Below, one piece after another: positions 1 through 8,315 of a DNA stretch of 49,093 nucleotides; position 1 is the first letter of the stretch, and every line of letters starts with the position of its first letter. The notes beneath the pieces are model-generated. The model made no database searches. It saw nothing but the letters and a program-made list of their open reading frames with translations, and was not told the DNA's origin. Origin of the DNA: Brevundimonas sp. (GTDB lineage Bacteria > Pseudomonadota > Alphaproteobacteria > Caulobacterales > Caulobacteraceae); NCBI RefSeq assembly GCF_024711105.1, contig NZ_JANJTL010000123.1, positions 1-49,093 on the forward strand, written 5' to 3'. Position numbers and translations under genes: made by a program.

Positions 1-438
1 CTGGGACGCATCCGGCTGCCAGCCCAGCAGGGCCAGGAGCGCGACCGCCACCGCCCACGGCCACCCCCGGCCACGCGTCTCCGAGGCGAAGCCCACCGCC
101 GCCGCGGGCAACAGCAGCATCGCCATGTTGACGTAGACCGGTCCCACCGCGACCCAGCGGTGCACGCCGTCCTGTCCCGTCACGAACAGTGTGGCCCCGA
201 CCCCCAGGAGCGCCACCGGCAGGGCGATGAGTGCGGCTCTCGGCGGCGTGAACATCGCCAGGCCCGCCGCCAGCGCCCCGCCGACCGCCCAGGCCGCGAG
301 GTTCCGGCCCCACAATCCCGCCGGCACGCCGCTGCCCGCGCAGATCAGCGCCCCCAGTCCCACCGTCGCCAGCGAAAGCACGGCGAACGCCAAGAGCAGC
401 CGCCATGCTCCGTTAGACCGTCCGCTTTCCGCATTCAT
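1..438 (-). CDS. Integral membrane protein, partial (runs off the left window edge)
   Basis: Manual reverse-strand reading from ATG at 438 is open to base 1: MNAESGRSNGAWRLLLAFAVLSLATVGLGALICAGSG...HRWVAVGPVYVNMAMLLLPAAAVGF..., with several hydrophobic segments. Absent from the ORF track because it has no stop in the window. Confidence 0.7.
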   Translation of the reverse strand, partial: MNAESGRSNGAWRLLLAFAVLSLATVGLGALICAGSGVPAGLWGRNLAAWAVGGALAAGLAMFTPPRAALIALPVALLGVGATLFVTGQDGVHRWVAVGPVYVNMAMLLLPAAAVGFASETRGRGWPWAVAVALLALLGWQPDASQ

Positions 439-489
439 GCCTGCGCCTCCCGCACCCGCAGGGACCTTAGGTCAAGCGTTGGGGCCGTC

Positions 490-504
490 CACACAGGGTG
501 TGTG
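490..504. promoter_or_regulatory. Palindrome CACACA-GGG-TGTGTG upstream of kynA; candidate operator
   Basis: Perfect 6-bp arms with 3-bp centre, ~30 bp before the kynA start, in the intergenic region of divergent genes. Confidence 0.35.
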
Positions 505-535
505 CAGGCTGCGCCATTTCGCCTAAACGAGCGGC

Positions 536-1324
536 ATGAGCGACATGACCTACGCCCGCTACCTGACGCTGGATCAGGTGCTGACGGCGCAGAATCCGCT
601 GAGCGACCAGCATGACGAGATGCTGTTCGTCATCATCCACCAGACCAAGGAGCTGTGGCTCAAGCAGATCCTGCACGAGATCGGCCTGGCCAAGCGGCTG
701 ATCCGCCGAGGCGACCTGGTCCCGGCCTACAAGTCCCTGGCGCGGGTGAGCCGGATCCAAGCGGTGATGACCCAGAGCTGGGACATCCTGTCGACGATGA
801 CACCGGCGGACTATCTCAAGTTCCGCGACCGGCTGGGCGCCTCCTCGGGTTTCCAGAGCGACCAGTTCCGCAAGCTGGAATACCTGCTGGGGCTCAAGGA
901 CCGCGCCTTCCTGCGCCATCACGAGGACCGCCCCGCCGCCCACGCCGGCCTGGTCGAGGCGCTCGAGCAGCCCAGCCTCTATGACGACGCGCTGCATCAG
1001 CTCGCCGCCCACGGCGTGGAGGTGCCGCCCGACGTGCTGAACCGCGATGTGACCGAACGCTACCAGCCGCACCCAGGCGTCGAGGCCGCCTGGCTTACCG
1101 TCTATCGCGACACCACACGCCACTGGGACCTGTACCAGCTGGCCGAAAAGCTGGTGGACCTCGACGACGCCCTGATCACCTGGCGGCACAAGCACGTCCT
1201 GACCGTCGAGCGTATCATCGGCATGAAGACGGGCACCGGCGGCACTCCGGGCGTGGCCTATCTGGCCAAGACGCTCGAGCGCCGCTGCTTCCCCGAGCTC
1301 TGGTCCCTGAGGACGGCGCTTTGA
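536..1324 (+). CDS. kynA: Tryptophan 2,3-dioxygenase
   Basis: MTYARYLTLDQVLTAQNPLS..HDEMLFVIIHQTKELWLKQILHEI..., GTGGTPGVAYL near the C-terminus. Confidence 0.95.
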   Translation: MSDMTYARYLTLDQVLTAQNPLSDQHDEMLFVIIHQTKELWLKQILHEIGLAKRLIRRGDLVPAYKSLARVSRIQAVMTQSWDILSTMTPADYLKFRDRLGASSGFQSDQFRKLEYLLGLKDRAFLRHHEDRPAAHAGLVEALEQPSLYDDALHQLAAHGVEVPPDVLNRDVTERYQPHPGVEAAWLTVYRDTTRHWDLYQLAEKLVDLDDALITWRHKHVLTVERIIGMKTGTGGTPGVAYLAKTLERRCFPELWSLRTAL

Positions 1325-2499
1325 GCTTCAAGCGACTGTTCTCGAAGGCGCTCGCCGCTGCGCCGGGCCGGCTGCATTTCGCCGCCCACAGCCATCACCT
1401 GTGGCCCGACGCCAGCTTCGACGGCCACATGCAGGCCTGGACCGACGGGATCGAGCTGGCTGACACCAAGTGGGACAAGGTCTTCTCCGAGGTCATCCCG
1501 GAGGCGCAAGGCCACGTCTGCCGCGAGCTCGGCCTGCCGAACCCTGCGGAAATCGTCTTCTCGTCGAACACCCACGACTTCCTGATCCGCCTCCTGTCCG
1601 CCTTGCCGGGGCGGCCCGTGCGCGTGCTGACCACCGACGGGGAGTTCCACTCCCTGCGCCGCCAGGCCGCGCGCTGGGAGGAGGCCGGTGACGCCGTCGT
1701 CACCCGCGTTCCGCTTGAGCCGCGCGACACGCTCGCCGACCGCTTCCTGGCCGAGGCCGGGAAGGGCGGTCACGACCTGATCGTCGTCAGCCACGTCTTC
1801 TTCCGAGCCGGCCTGATCTTCGAGCGCGTCGCCGAGCTCGCCGCCCTGGCCCGGCCCGAGGGCCCCTGGGTGCTACTCGACGGCTACCACGGCTTCATGG
1901 CGGTCGAGACCGACCTCAGCCCGGCGGCCGACCGGCTCTTCTACGTCGGCGGCGGCTACAAATACGCCATGGCCGGCGAGGGCGCGGCCTTCCTGCGCGC
2001 GCCGCGCGGCTTCGGCGAGCGGCCCGTCCTGACCGGCTGGTTCGCCGAGTTCGGCGACCTCCAGGGCCCGCCCGGCGGCGTCGGCTACACCACCGACGGC
2101 GGCAGGTTCTGGGGCGCGACCTTCGATCCCTCCGGCCTCTATCGCTTCAACGCCGTGCGCCGGATGCTGGACGCCGAGGGCCTGACCACCGCCGCCGTCT
2201 CGGCCCACGCCGATGGCCTGATGGCCCGCTTCGAGCAGGCGGTCCGCTCAGGCGAGGCCGGGCCGCTGGCGGACGCCGAGATTCTCAATCCCACCGGCCC
2301 CGGGCCCCACGCCCGCTTCCTGGCGCTGCGCCATCCGCAGGCGCAGGGCTGGAAGAAGACGCTGCTGGCCCACGGCGTGGTCACCGACGTGCGCGACGAC
2401 GTCATCCGCTTCGGCTTCGGCCTCTATCAGGACGCGGCCGACGTAGCCGCCCTGACCGCCGCCTGCCGGCGCGTCCTCACTCAAGGAGATCCCCGATGA
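1321..2499 (+). CDS. Class V aminotransferase-fold PLP enzyme, kynureninase-like
   Basis: FAAHSHHLWPDAS..., LLDGYHGFMA, GGGYKYAMAGEG (PLP-Lys context); ATGA overlap with kynA. Confidence 0.75.
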   Translation: MSFKRLFSKALAAAPGRLHFAAHSHHLWPDASFDGHMQAWTDGIELADTKWDKVFSEVIPEAQGHVCRELGLPNPAEIVFSSNTHDFLIRLLSALPGRPVRVLTTDGEFHSLRRQAARWEEAGDAVVTRVPLEPRDTLADRFLAEAGKGGHDLIVVSHVFFRAGLIFERVAELAALARPEGPWVLLDGYHGFMAVETDLSPAADRLFYVGGGYKYAMAGEGAAFLRAPRGFGERPVLTGWFAEFGDLQGPPGGVGYTTDGGRFWGATFDPSGLYRFNAVRRMLDAEGLTTAAVSAHADGLMARFEQAVRSGEAGPLADAEILNPTGPGPHARFLALRHPQAQGWKKTLLAHGVVTDVRDDVIRFGFGLYQDAADVAALTAACRRVLTQGDPR

Positions 2500-3932
2500 C
2501 CGAACGCCACGCCAACCTCATCGGCGGCGAGTGGGTCGAGGCCGGCGACTGGTCCGAGAACTGCAGCCCGTCGGACCTGTCTGACGTCATCGGCCTCTAC
2601 GCGCAGGGCTCGGCCGAGGACGTCGACCGCGCCGTCCAGTCCGCCCGCGCGGCGCTTCCGGCCTGGTCGCGCGATCCGCAAGCGCGCGGCGACGTGCTCG
2701 ACCGCGTCGGTGACCGGTTGATGGCCGCCCGGGACGAGCTCGGCGAACTCCTGGCCCGCGAGGAGGGCAAGACCCTGGCCGAGGGCAAGGGCGAGGTCGA
2801 ACGCGCCGCGCGCATCTTCAAATTCTTCGCCGGGGAGCCCCTGCGCTCGGGCGGCGAGCTCATCCCCGGCGCCCGTCCCGGCGTCGCGGTCGAGGCCCGG
2901 CGCGAGCCCGTCGGCGTGGTCGGCCTGATCACCCCCTGGAACTTCCCCATCGCCATCCCGGCCTGGAAGGCGGCCCCGGCGCTGGCCTACGGCAACACGG
3001 TGGTGATGAAGCCCGCCGACCTCGTCCCGGCCTCGGCCTGGGCGCTCGCTCGGATCCTCCACGAGGCCGGCGCGCCCGCCGGGGTGTTCAACCTGGTCAT
3101 GGGCCGGGGCTCCAGGGTCGGCGAGGCCCTGCTCACCCATCCGGGGATCGACGCCATCAGCTTCACCGGCAGCCAGGGCGTCGGCGGCCGCGTGGCCCAG
3201 GCCTGCGCGTCCGGCCTCAAGCGCTTCCAGCTCGAGATGGGCGGCAAGAACCCTCTGGTGGTCCTCGCTGACGCCGACCTCGACGCCGCCGTGGAGGCCG
3301 CGGTCAACGGCGCCTTCTTCGCCACCGGACAGCGCTGCACGGCCTCGTCGCGCCTCATCGTCGAAAAGGCGATCTACGCCCCGTTCGTCGACAAGGTCGC
3401 CGCGCGCATGAAGGGCCTGAAGGTCGGCCACGCGCTCGACCCGGCCACGAACATCGGCCCGGTCGTCTCCGACAGCCAGCTGAAGCAGGACCTCGACTAT
3501 GTCGATATCGGCTGCCGCGAGGGGGCCCGCCTCGTCGCCGGCGGCGAACGGCTGAACCTGGACAAGGACGGCTACTACCTGTCGCCCGCCCTCTTCGCCG
3601 ACGCCTCCAACGACATGCGGATCGCCCGCGAGGAAATCTTCGGACCGGTCGCGGTGGCCATCGCGGCGGACAATCCCGACCACGCGCTCCAGCTCGCCAA
3701 CGACACCGAGTTCGGCCTGTCGGCCGGCGTCTTCACCACCTCGCTGAAGCAGGCTGAGCGCTTCAAGCGCGAGCTGCAGGCGGGCATGGTCATGGTCAAT
3801 CTGCCGACCGCCGGCGTCGACCTCAACGCCCCCTTCGGCGGCACCAAGGGCTCAAGCTTCGGCCCGCGCGAGCAGGGCCCCTACGCGCGCGAGTTCTATA
3901 CGAAGATCAAGACGGCCTATGTGTCGGCCTAG
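2496..3932 (+). CDS. NAD(P)-dependent aldehyde dehydrogenase family protein
   Basis: TPWNFPIAIPAWK, FTGSQGVGG, QLEMGGKNPLVV, GQRCTASSRLIV motifs. Confidence 0.92.
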   Translation: MTERHANLIGGEWVEAGDWSENCSPSDLSDVIGLYAQGSAEDVDRAVQSARAALPAWSRDPQARGDVLDRVGDRLMAARDELGELLAREEGKTLAEGKGEVERAARIFKFFAGEPLRSGGELIPGARPGVAVEARREPVGVVGLITPWNFPIAIPAWKAAPALAYGNTVVMKPADLVPASAWALARILHEAGAPAGVFNLVMGRGSRVGEALLTHPGIDAISFTGSQGVGGRVAQACASGLKRFQLEMGGKNPLVVLADADLDAAVEAAVNGAFFATGQRCTASSRLIVEKAIYAPFVDKVAARMKGLKVGHALDPATNIGPVVSDSQLKQDLDYVDIGCREGARLVAGGERLNLDKDGYYLSPALFADASNDMRIAREEIFGPVAVAIAADNPDHALQLANDTEFGLSAGVFTTSLKQAERFKRELQAGMVMVNLPTAGVDLNAPFGGTKGSSFGPREQGPYAREFYTKIKTAYVSA

Positions 3933-4004
3933 GGCGTAGGGCTTGGATGGTAGGGCTTGGGGGGCCGGCCGCTGTGCGGCGCTTCGCTAAGCCCTAAGCC
4001 CTAG
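3929..4004. terminator. 16-bp inverted repeat (15/16) spanning the stop codons of convergent genes; possible bidirectional terminator
   Basis: ctagggcgtagggctt (3929-3944) versus aagccctaagccctag (3989-4004). Confidence 0.5.
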
Positions 4005-4138
4005 TTCCGCACATCCTCCGCCGTCTCGGCGACCGCCTCGCCTGCGGCCTCGACGTCGCGGCCGATGCCGGCGACGGTGTTGCAGGCCGAGACCAGTAAC
4101 GCCGACGCGGCGGCGGCGAGAACCAGGATCTTGCGCAT
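4001..4138 (-). CDS. Entericidin A/B family small lipoprotein (copy 1)
   Basis: Manual translation MRKILVLAAAASALLVSACNTVAGIGRDVEAAGEAVAETAEDVRN*; lipobox SAC plus entericidin-type NTVxGxGxDV; below the ORF-track length cut-off. Confidence 0.85.
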   Translation of the reverse strand: MRKILVLAAAASALLVSACNTVAGIGRDVEAAGEAVAETAEDVRN

Positions 4139-4163
4139 GGGATGTCCTCCGTAAGGCTGGAAT

Positions 4164-4188
4164 AACGGCCAAGCTTAGCCGCGGTTCC
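4164..4188 (-). promoter_or_regulatory. EcfG-type promoter GGAAC-N16-CGTT upstream of entericidin 1
   Basis: + strand reads AACG (4164-4167) N16 GTTCC (4184-4188). Confidence 0.85.
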
Positions 4189-4203
4189 GGTCCCGGAGAA
4201 GCG

Positions 4204-4737
4204 TCAGGCGCCCTGCCCGCCCGCGGCGATGTCGCGGCAGGCCGTGACGAAGTTCGCCAGGGTCTCGGCGTCCGGCGCCTCATAGGGGCCGGCCTGCTGC
4301 GTCCCGTAGAGCGCCGAGATGTCCTCCGTCCGCGGCAGCCGGTCCAGCAGCATGGGATCGATGGCGGCTTCCGCGCGCACGCCCAGTCCCTCGGCCAGGG
4401 TGTCCGCGACCAGGCCGAAGGCCTCGTTGTCGACGCCCAGCGTCAGCCGCTCCTCGCTGCCGATCACGGTGAAGCCGGGCACGTTCACGGTCATCCGCGC
4501 CGGCGCCGACAGGCACGCCATGTGGAACACCTGGTTGTCGGCCTGATCCAGCAGCATCAGGGCCGAACCCTCGCCGCTCGCGATCGGCTCCCAGCGCAGA
4601 TGGGGCGCCTCGGGCGCGGCGGGAGTCTCCGGGGCGGGCGGCGCTTCGGGCGTGTCCTCGGCCCGGTCACAGCCGGTCAGCACCACGGTGGCGGCGAAGA
4701 AGGCGGCGAAGGTCCGGGCGAAATCGCGAGCGCTCAT
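4204..4737 (-). CDS. Putative lipoprotein, function unknown
   Basis: N-terminal hydrophobic segment with lipobox-like VLTGC, then a Pro/Ala/Glu linker. Confidence 0.7.
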   Translation of the reverse strand: MSARDFARTFAAFFAATVVLTGCDRAEDTPEAPPAPETPAAPEAPHLRWEPIASGEGSALMLLDQADNQVFHMACLSAPARMTVNVPGFTVIGSEERLTLGVDNEAFGLVADTLAEGLGVRAEAAIDPMLLDRLPRTEDISALYGTQQAGPYEAPDAETLANFVTACRDIAAGGQGA

Positions 4738-4852
4738 GGCGCTTCATAACGCGAACGCGGGCCATTGGTTACCCAAGGCTTAACGCCTGGAGAGAAGCAG
4801 GGTTAAGGCGCCGCGCAGGAGGGGAATCCGGCGCGTGTCGCCCCAATGTCTG

Positions 4853-4931
4853 ACCACGCCCTCATCTCCCGCGCAGGCCTGCGGCTTCGCCTCCGGCGCG
4901 CGGGGCCCTCTTCTCCCCTGACGGGGAGAAG
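4853..4931 (+). repeat. Left inverted-repeat arm of the DUF559 cassette; contains palindrome cttctcccc-tgac-ggggagaag (4910-4931)
   Basis: Imperfect inverted match to 5301-5377; both begin accacgccctcatct (read outside-in) and end in the same palindrome. Confidence 0.8.
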
Positions 4932-4945
4932 GTTAGCGTCACCGT

Positions 4946-5293
4946 ATGGTGGGGGGACGGATCAGTCGGGCTCGCGAGCTTCGACGGGAGCAAACGGCGG
5001 CCGAGCGCAGGCTTTGGTCCTGCCTTCGCGACCGTGGCCTTGGCGGGTACCGCTGGAAGCGGCAGGTCCCCATTCCGCCGTACTACGTCGACTTCCTCTC
5101 TCCTCAGATCGGTCTAGTCATCGAGGTAGACGGCGGACAACACTCGGCAGATACCCTCCGGGACGCACGCCGCACCGCGGACCTTCATGCCCGCGGCCTG
5201 CACGTCATCCGCTTCTGGAACTACGAGATCATGGAGGATCTCGACGCCGTCTGCCGCACGGTGCTCGCGGCCTGCAAACGTCTCGACCATTAA
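4946..5293 (+). CDS. DUF559 domain protein (Vsr/restriction-endonuclease-like fold)
   Basis: ARELRREQTAAERRLWSCLRDRGLGGYRWKRQVPIPPYYVDFLSPQIGLVIEVDGGQH... RTADLHARGLHVIRFWNYEI, typical DUF559 motifs. Confidence 0.9.
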   Translation: MVGGRISRARELRREQTAAERRLWSCLRDRGLGGYRWKRQVPIPPYYVDFLSPQIGLVIEVDGGQHSADTLRDARRTADLHARGLHVIRFWNYEIMEDLDAVCRTVLAACKRLDH

Positions 5294-5300
5294 GCGAACT

Positions 5301-5377
5301 CTTCTCCCCGTCAGGGGAGAAGAAGGCTCCGCGCACCGGAGCGCAGCGAAGGTCTGCGCGGAAGATGAGGGCGTGGT
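5301..5377 (-). repeat. Right inverted-repeat arm of the DUF559 cassette; contains palindrome cttctcccc-gtca-ggggagaag (5301-5322)
   Basis: Reverse complement aligns with 4853-4931 with scattered substitutions and a ~2-bp length difference. Confidence 0.8.
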
Positions 5378-5419
5378 GCGACCTCGCCAAGCCACCGCGC
5401 CAGCGGCCCCAAACGAAAA

Positions 5420-5443
5420 AGGCCCCGCCGAAAGGCGGGGCCT
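5420..5443 (-). terminator. Rho-independent terminator for entericidin 2
   Basis: Minus strand: aggccccgcc-tttc-ggcggggcct followed by ttttcg. Confidence 0.85.
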
Positions 5444-5464
5444 GATCTGTGTCCTGACGAAGCC

Positions 5465-5602
5465 CTAGTTGGCCGCGTCCTGGGCGGTTTCCTCGACCGC
5501 CTCGCCGGCGGCTTGGACGTCGCGGCCGGCGCCGGCGACGGTGTTGCAGGCGGCCACGGCCAGGGCGGCAGCGGCGGCCATGAAAACAAACGCTTTGCGC
5601 AT
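5465..5602 (-). CDS. Entericidin A/B family small lipoprotein (copy 2)
   Basis: Manual translation MRKAFVFMAAAAALAVAACNTVAGAGRDVQAAGEAVEETAQDAAN*; same 45-aa length as copy 1. Confidence 0.85.
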   Translation of the reverse strand: MRKAFVFMAAAAALAVAACNTVAGAGRDVQAAGEAVEETAQDAAN

Positions 5603-5643
5603 CGGTCGATCCTTTGCAGTTTGGGGAGGTCTGCGTCTCAGGA

Positions 5644-5668
5644 AATGCCTAGGCGGCGCCTTGGTTCC
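5644..5668 (-). promoter_or_regulatory. Near-consensus EcfG promoter GGAAC-N16-CATT upstream of entericidin 2
   Basis: AATG (5644-5647) N16 GTTCC (5664-5668) on + strand; -10 differs by one base; -35 overlaps the 3' end of the kinase gene. Confidence 0.5.
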
Positions 5669-7373
5669 GGTCCGCCTCCGCCCCGGCCGTCGGCTCGGGG
5701 GCTTCGATCTCCGGGGAGGGGAAGGTGAGGCGGGCCAGCACGCCGCCCGCCTCGCCGGACAGAATCTCGGCGCGCCCCCTTAACTGGCGCGCGAAGGCGG
5801 TCATCAGGGTCTGGCCCACGCCGCCTTGACCGTCGACGGGGCCGGGGCCGTCGTCCTCGACCTCCAGCACGCTGTCCTCCTCGCCCCGGCGGAACCTCAC
5901 CTGGAGCAGGCCGCCGCGGCCGGCGAAGGCGTGCTTCTGGGCGTTGGAGATGGCCTCGACCGCCCACAGGGCGATCGGCGCCAGCTTGTCGGGATCCACG
6001 ACGAGGGCGTCGGCTTCGACGCGGGTCTCCACCGCGGGGCCCCGGCCGCTGTCCTGGGCGATCAGCTGGCCGACCAGGTCTTCCAGAAACTGGCCGACGT
6101 CCACCCGCTTGAGGTTCTCGGACTGGTAGAGCGCCCGATAGATCAGCGCGAGCGCGGTGATCCTCTGGCGGGTGTCATTCATGGCCAGGCGGGCGGCGGG
6201 GTCCTTCAGCGCCCGCTGCTGCATGTTGAGCAAGGACGTGATGACCTGCAGGTTGTTCTTCACCCGGTGATGGATCTCGCGCATCAGCCGGTCCTTCTCG
6301 TCGAGCGACTCGCGAAGCGAGGCGTCTCGGGCGACGATGGTGTCGACCATGTGATCCAGGGTGCGGCCCAGGCTGCGGATCTCCGCTGGGCCGTGCCGGG
6401 CCTGGACCGGACGCACGTTGAATCGTCCCTTGGCGTAGATGGCCGCGATCCGCTCCAGATAGAGCAGCCAGCGCACCACCACCCGCTCGGTCACCACCAG
6501 GACGAACAGCAGCGCCAGGCACCAGGTCAGCAGCGGCAGATAGAAGACCCCGGCTGCGTTACCGACAGCCCAGGCGACCAGGCCCTGGCTCGGGATCGAC
6601 AGCACCACCTGGACGTCCCCGTCGGCGAACGGTGAGGCCGTGACGATGCGGCGGTCGCCGCGCGCGTCGACGATGTCGGTCAGCTCCGACCTCAGGCTCG
6701 TTTGCGGCACGCGCCCTTCGGGAAAGGCCTGCCGATCGGTCGCCGTGAGGATGATCCCGTTGGCGTCGACGAGGGCCACCTGGGAGTCTTCCAGGGTCAC
6801 GCCCACGGGACGCTGGGGAGTCACGTCCTCCAGCGGCATCACGGCCAGGAAGACGCCGTCGAACGCGCCCATCGGCCGTTCCGAACGGATGGCCGCCAGC
6901 AGGGCGGGGTTCTCGGAGAAGACTCCGTCGGGCGCGCGCGAGATGACCAGACTCTCGCCGTTCCGGATCCGCTGGAACCACGGCTGGTTGATCAGGGCGT
7001 CGGCGGCCCTCACGTCGCCGGAGGCGCAGGTGACCCGTCCGTTGCGTCCCAGATGGACCAGGGCGTCGTAGGCCTCCAGATCCTGAACCAGCTGCCTCAG
7101 GCGCGGCACGCAGTAGAGGCCGATGGTCTCGGGCCTCAGGGTGCGCAGCATGATCACCGCGCCGTCGATCCGCATCTGGGCGTCGGCGGCGCTGGCGCGC
7201 GCGGCGCGCACCAGCTCCGTGCGGGTCCGCTCCACCTCGTTGTCATAGGCCGTGCGGGATTGAAGGGCGCTCAGCACCAGGATGGGGGCCAGCGCCAGGC
7301 CAAGGGCCACGCCGAGCCGGAAGCGGATGCCCTGAACCCCGGCGCCGAGCCTGAGCTTGCGCCAGGCGAGCAC
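5649..7373 (-). CDS. Membrane sensor histidine kinase, HisKA_2/HWE type (PhyK-like)
   Basis: N-terminal TM, extracytoplasmic sensor region, second TM, HAMP-like segment, then EKDRLMREIHHRVKNNLQVITSLLNMQQR; downstream of ecfG. Confidence 0.9.
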   Translation of the reverse strand: MLAWRKLRLGAGVQGIRFRLGVALGLALAPILVLSALQSRTAYDNEVERTRTELVRAARASAADAQMRIDGAVIMLRTLRPETIGLYCVPRLRQLVQDLEAYDALVHLGRNGRVTCASGDVRAADALINQPWFQRIRNGESLVISRAPDGVFSENPALLAAIRSERPMGAFDGVFLAVMPLEDVTPQRPVGVTLEDSQVALVDANGIILTATDRQAFPEGRVPQTSLRSELTDIVDARGDRRIVTASPFADGDVQVVLSIPSQGLVAWAVGNAAGVFYLPLLTWCLALLFVLVVTERVVVRWLLYLERIAAIYAKGRFNVRPVQARHGPAEIRSLGRTLDHMVDTIVARDASLRESLDEKDRLMREIHHRVKNNLQVITSLLNMQQRALKDPAARLAMNDTRQRITALALIYRALYQSENLKRVDVGQFLEDLVGQLIAQDSGRGPAVETRVEADALVVDPDKLAPIALWAVEAISNAQKHAFAGRGGLLQVRFRRGEEDSVLEVEDDGPGPVDGQGGVGQTLMTAFARQLRGRAEILSGEAGGVLARLTFPSPEIEAPEPTAGAEADRNQGAA

Positions 7374-7375
7374 GG

Positions 7376-7978
7376 TCAGCGCGGTCCGCTTAGCCGATCC
7401 GCCTCTGCGAGGATGGCCCCCATGGCGTCTCCGGCGGCGCGGCCGTCCTGACGGTATTGCCCGCCTTCCAGCGTCGCCTGCAGCGCGCGGCGTGCACGGC
7501 TGACGCGGCTCTTCACCGTGCCGACGGCGCAGTGGCAGATTTCGGCGGCCTCTTCATAGGCGAAGCCGCCGGCGCCAACGAGCACCAGGGCTTCCCGCTG
7601 TTCCGGCGGCAGCTCCTGAAGCGCGCGGCGCAACTCGTCCAGGGCAAGCGGCGCGGACGGGTCGTCCACGGCCACCAGCGTCCGCTCGGCGGCCTCCTGG
7701 TCCAGCTGGGACTGCCGCCAGGACCGGCGCTTCTCGGAATAGAACTGGTTGCGCAGGATCATGAAGGTCCAGGCCTTCATGTTGGTGCCCATCTGGAAGC
7801 TGGCCCGCGCATCCCACGCCTTCATCATGGCGTCCTGCGCCAGATCGTCGGCGGCGGTGGCGTCACCGGTCAGGGTCCGGGCGAAGGCGCGCAGATGCGG
7901 AATGAGGGTGACCAGCTCTTTCTTGAAAGCCGTATCTTCATCCTCTGAGCGCTCCGGTCGGGTCCGGGCCTCGCTCAT
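7376..7978 (-). CDS. ecfG: ECF sigma factor of the general stress response, EcfG/SigT
   Basis: Sigma-70 region 2 (DLAQDAMMKAWDARASFQMGTNMKAWTFMILRNQFYSEKRR) and region 4 (LPPEQREALVLVGAGGFAYEEAAEICHCAVGTVKSRVSRARRAL); next to nepR and phyR. Confidence 0.95.
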   Translation of the reverse strand: MSEARTRPERSEDEDTAFKKELVTLIPHLRAFARTLTGDATAADDLAQDAMMKAWDARASFQMGTNMKAWTFMILRNQFYSEKRRSWRQSQLDQEAAERTLVAVDDPSAPLALDELRRALQELPPEQREALVLVGAGGFAYEEAAEICHCAVGTVKSRVSRARRALQATLEGGQYRQDGRAAGDAMGAILAEADRLSGPR

Positions 7979-8187
7979 GCGCCGCCCTTCTTGCGCTCGT
8001 CGGCCTTCTGCAGGATCGCGAGAAATTCGTCGGGGACCGGCTCGCTCACGACCTCGTCGAACAGGGTCCGAAGGCGCACGCCGATCGCCTGCTGACGGAG
8101 GCGGGCTTCCGCCATGTCGGGCTCACGTCGGGATTGCACGTCCGCTGGTCTCCGGCCGGAGCCACGTTTTTCGTTCATATCAAACAC
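7975..8187 (-). CDS. nepR: NepR family anti-sigma factor
   Basis: IGVRLRTLFDEVVSEPVPDEFLAIL core motif; ATGA overlap with ecfG. Confidence 0.93.
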   Translation of the reverse strand: MFDMNEKRGSGRRPADVQSRREPDMAEARLRQQAIGVRLRTLFDEVVSEPVPDEFLAILQKADERKKGGA

Positions 8188-8223
8188 AGACGCCCCGTTT
8201 TGCCCCGCCGCAACTGACCGAGA

Positions 8224-8248
8224 AACGCCGGGGGGTTGCCGGGGTTCC
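8224..8248 (-). promoter_or_regulatory. EcfG-type promoter GGAAC-N16-CGTT for nepR-ecfG-kinase
   Basis: AACG (8224-8227) N16 GTTCC (8244-8248) on + strand. Confidence 0.88.
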
Positions 8249-8290
8249 GGGATTGCTGCGATTTAATGTGCAGCTTGGCCGCGTGTCGAG

Positions 8291-8315
8291 GGAACCGGTC
8301 GCGACCATAGCCGTT
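8291..8315 (+). promoter_or_regulatory. EcfG-type promoter GGAAC-N16-CGTT for phyR
   Basis: GGAAC (8291-8295) N16 CGTT (8312-8315). Confidence 0.88.

Noticed and set aside
2481-3683. 400-aa minus-strand ORF antisense to the aldehyde dehydrogenase
   Set aside because: Same high-GC antisense artefact; the sense gene has clear motifs.
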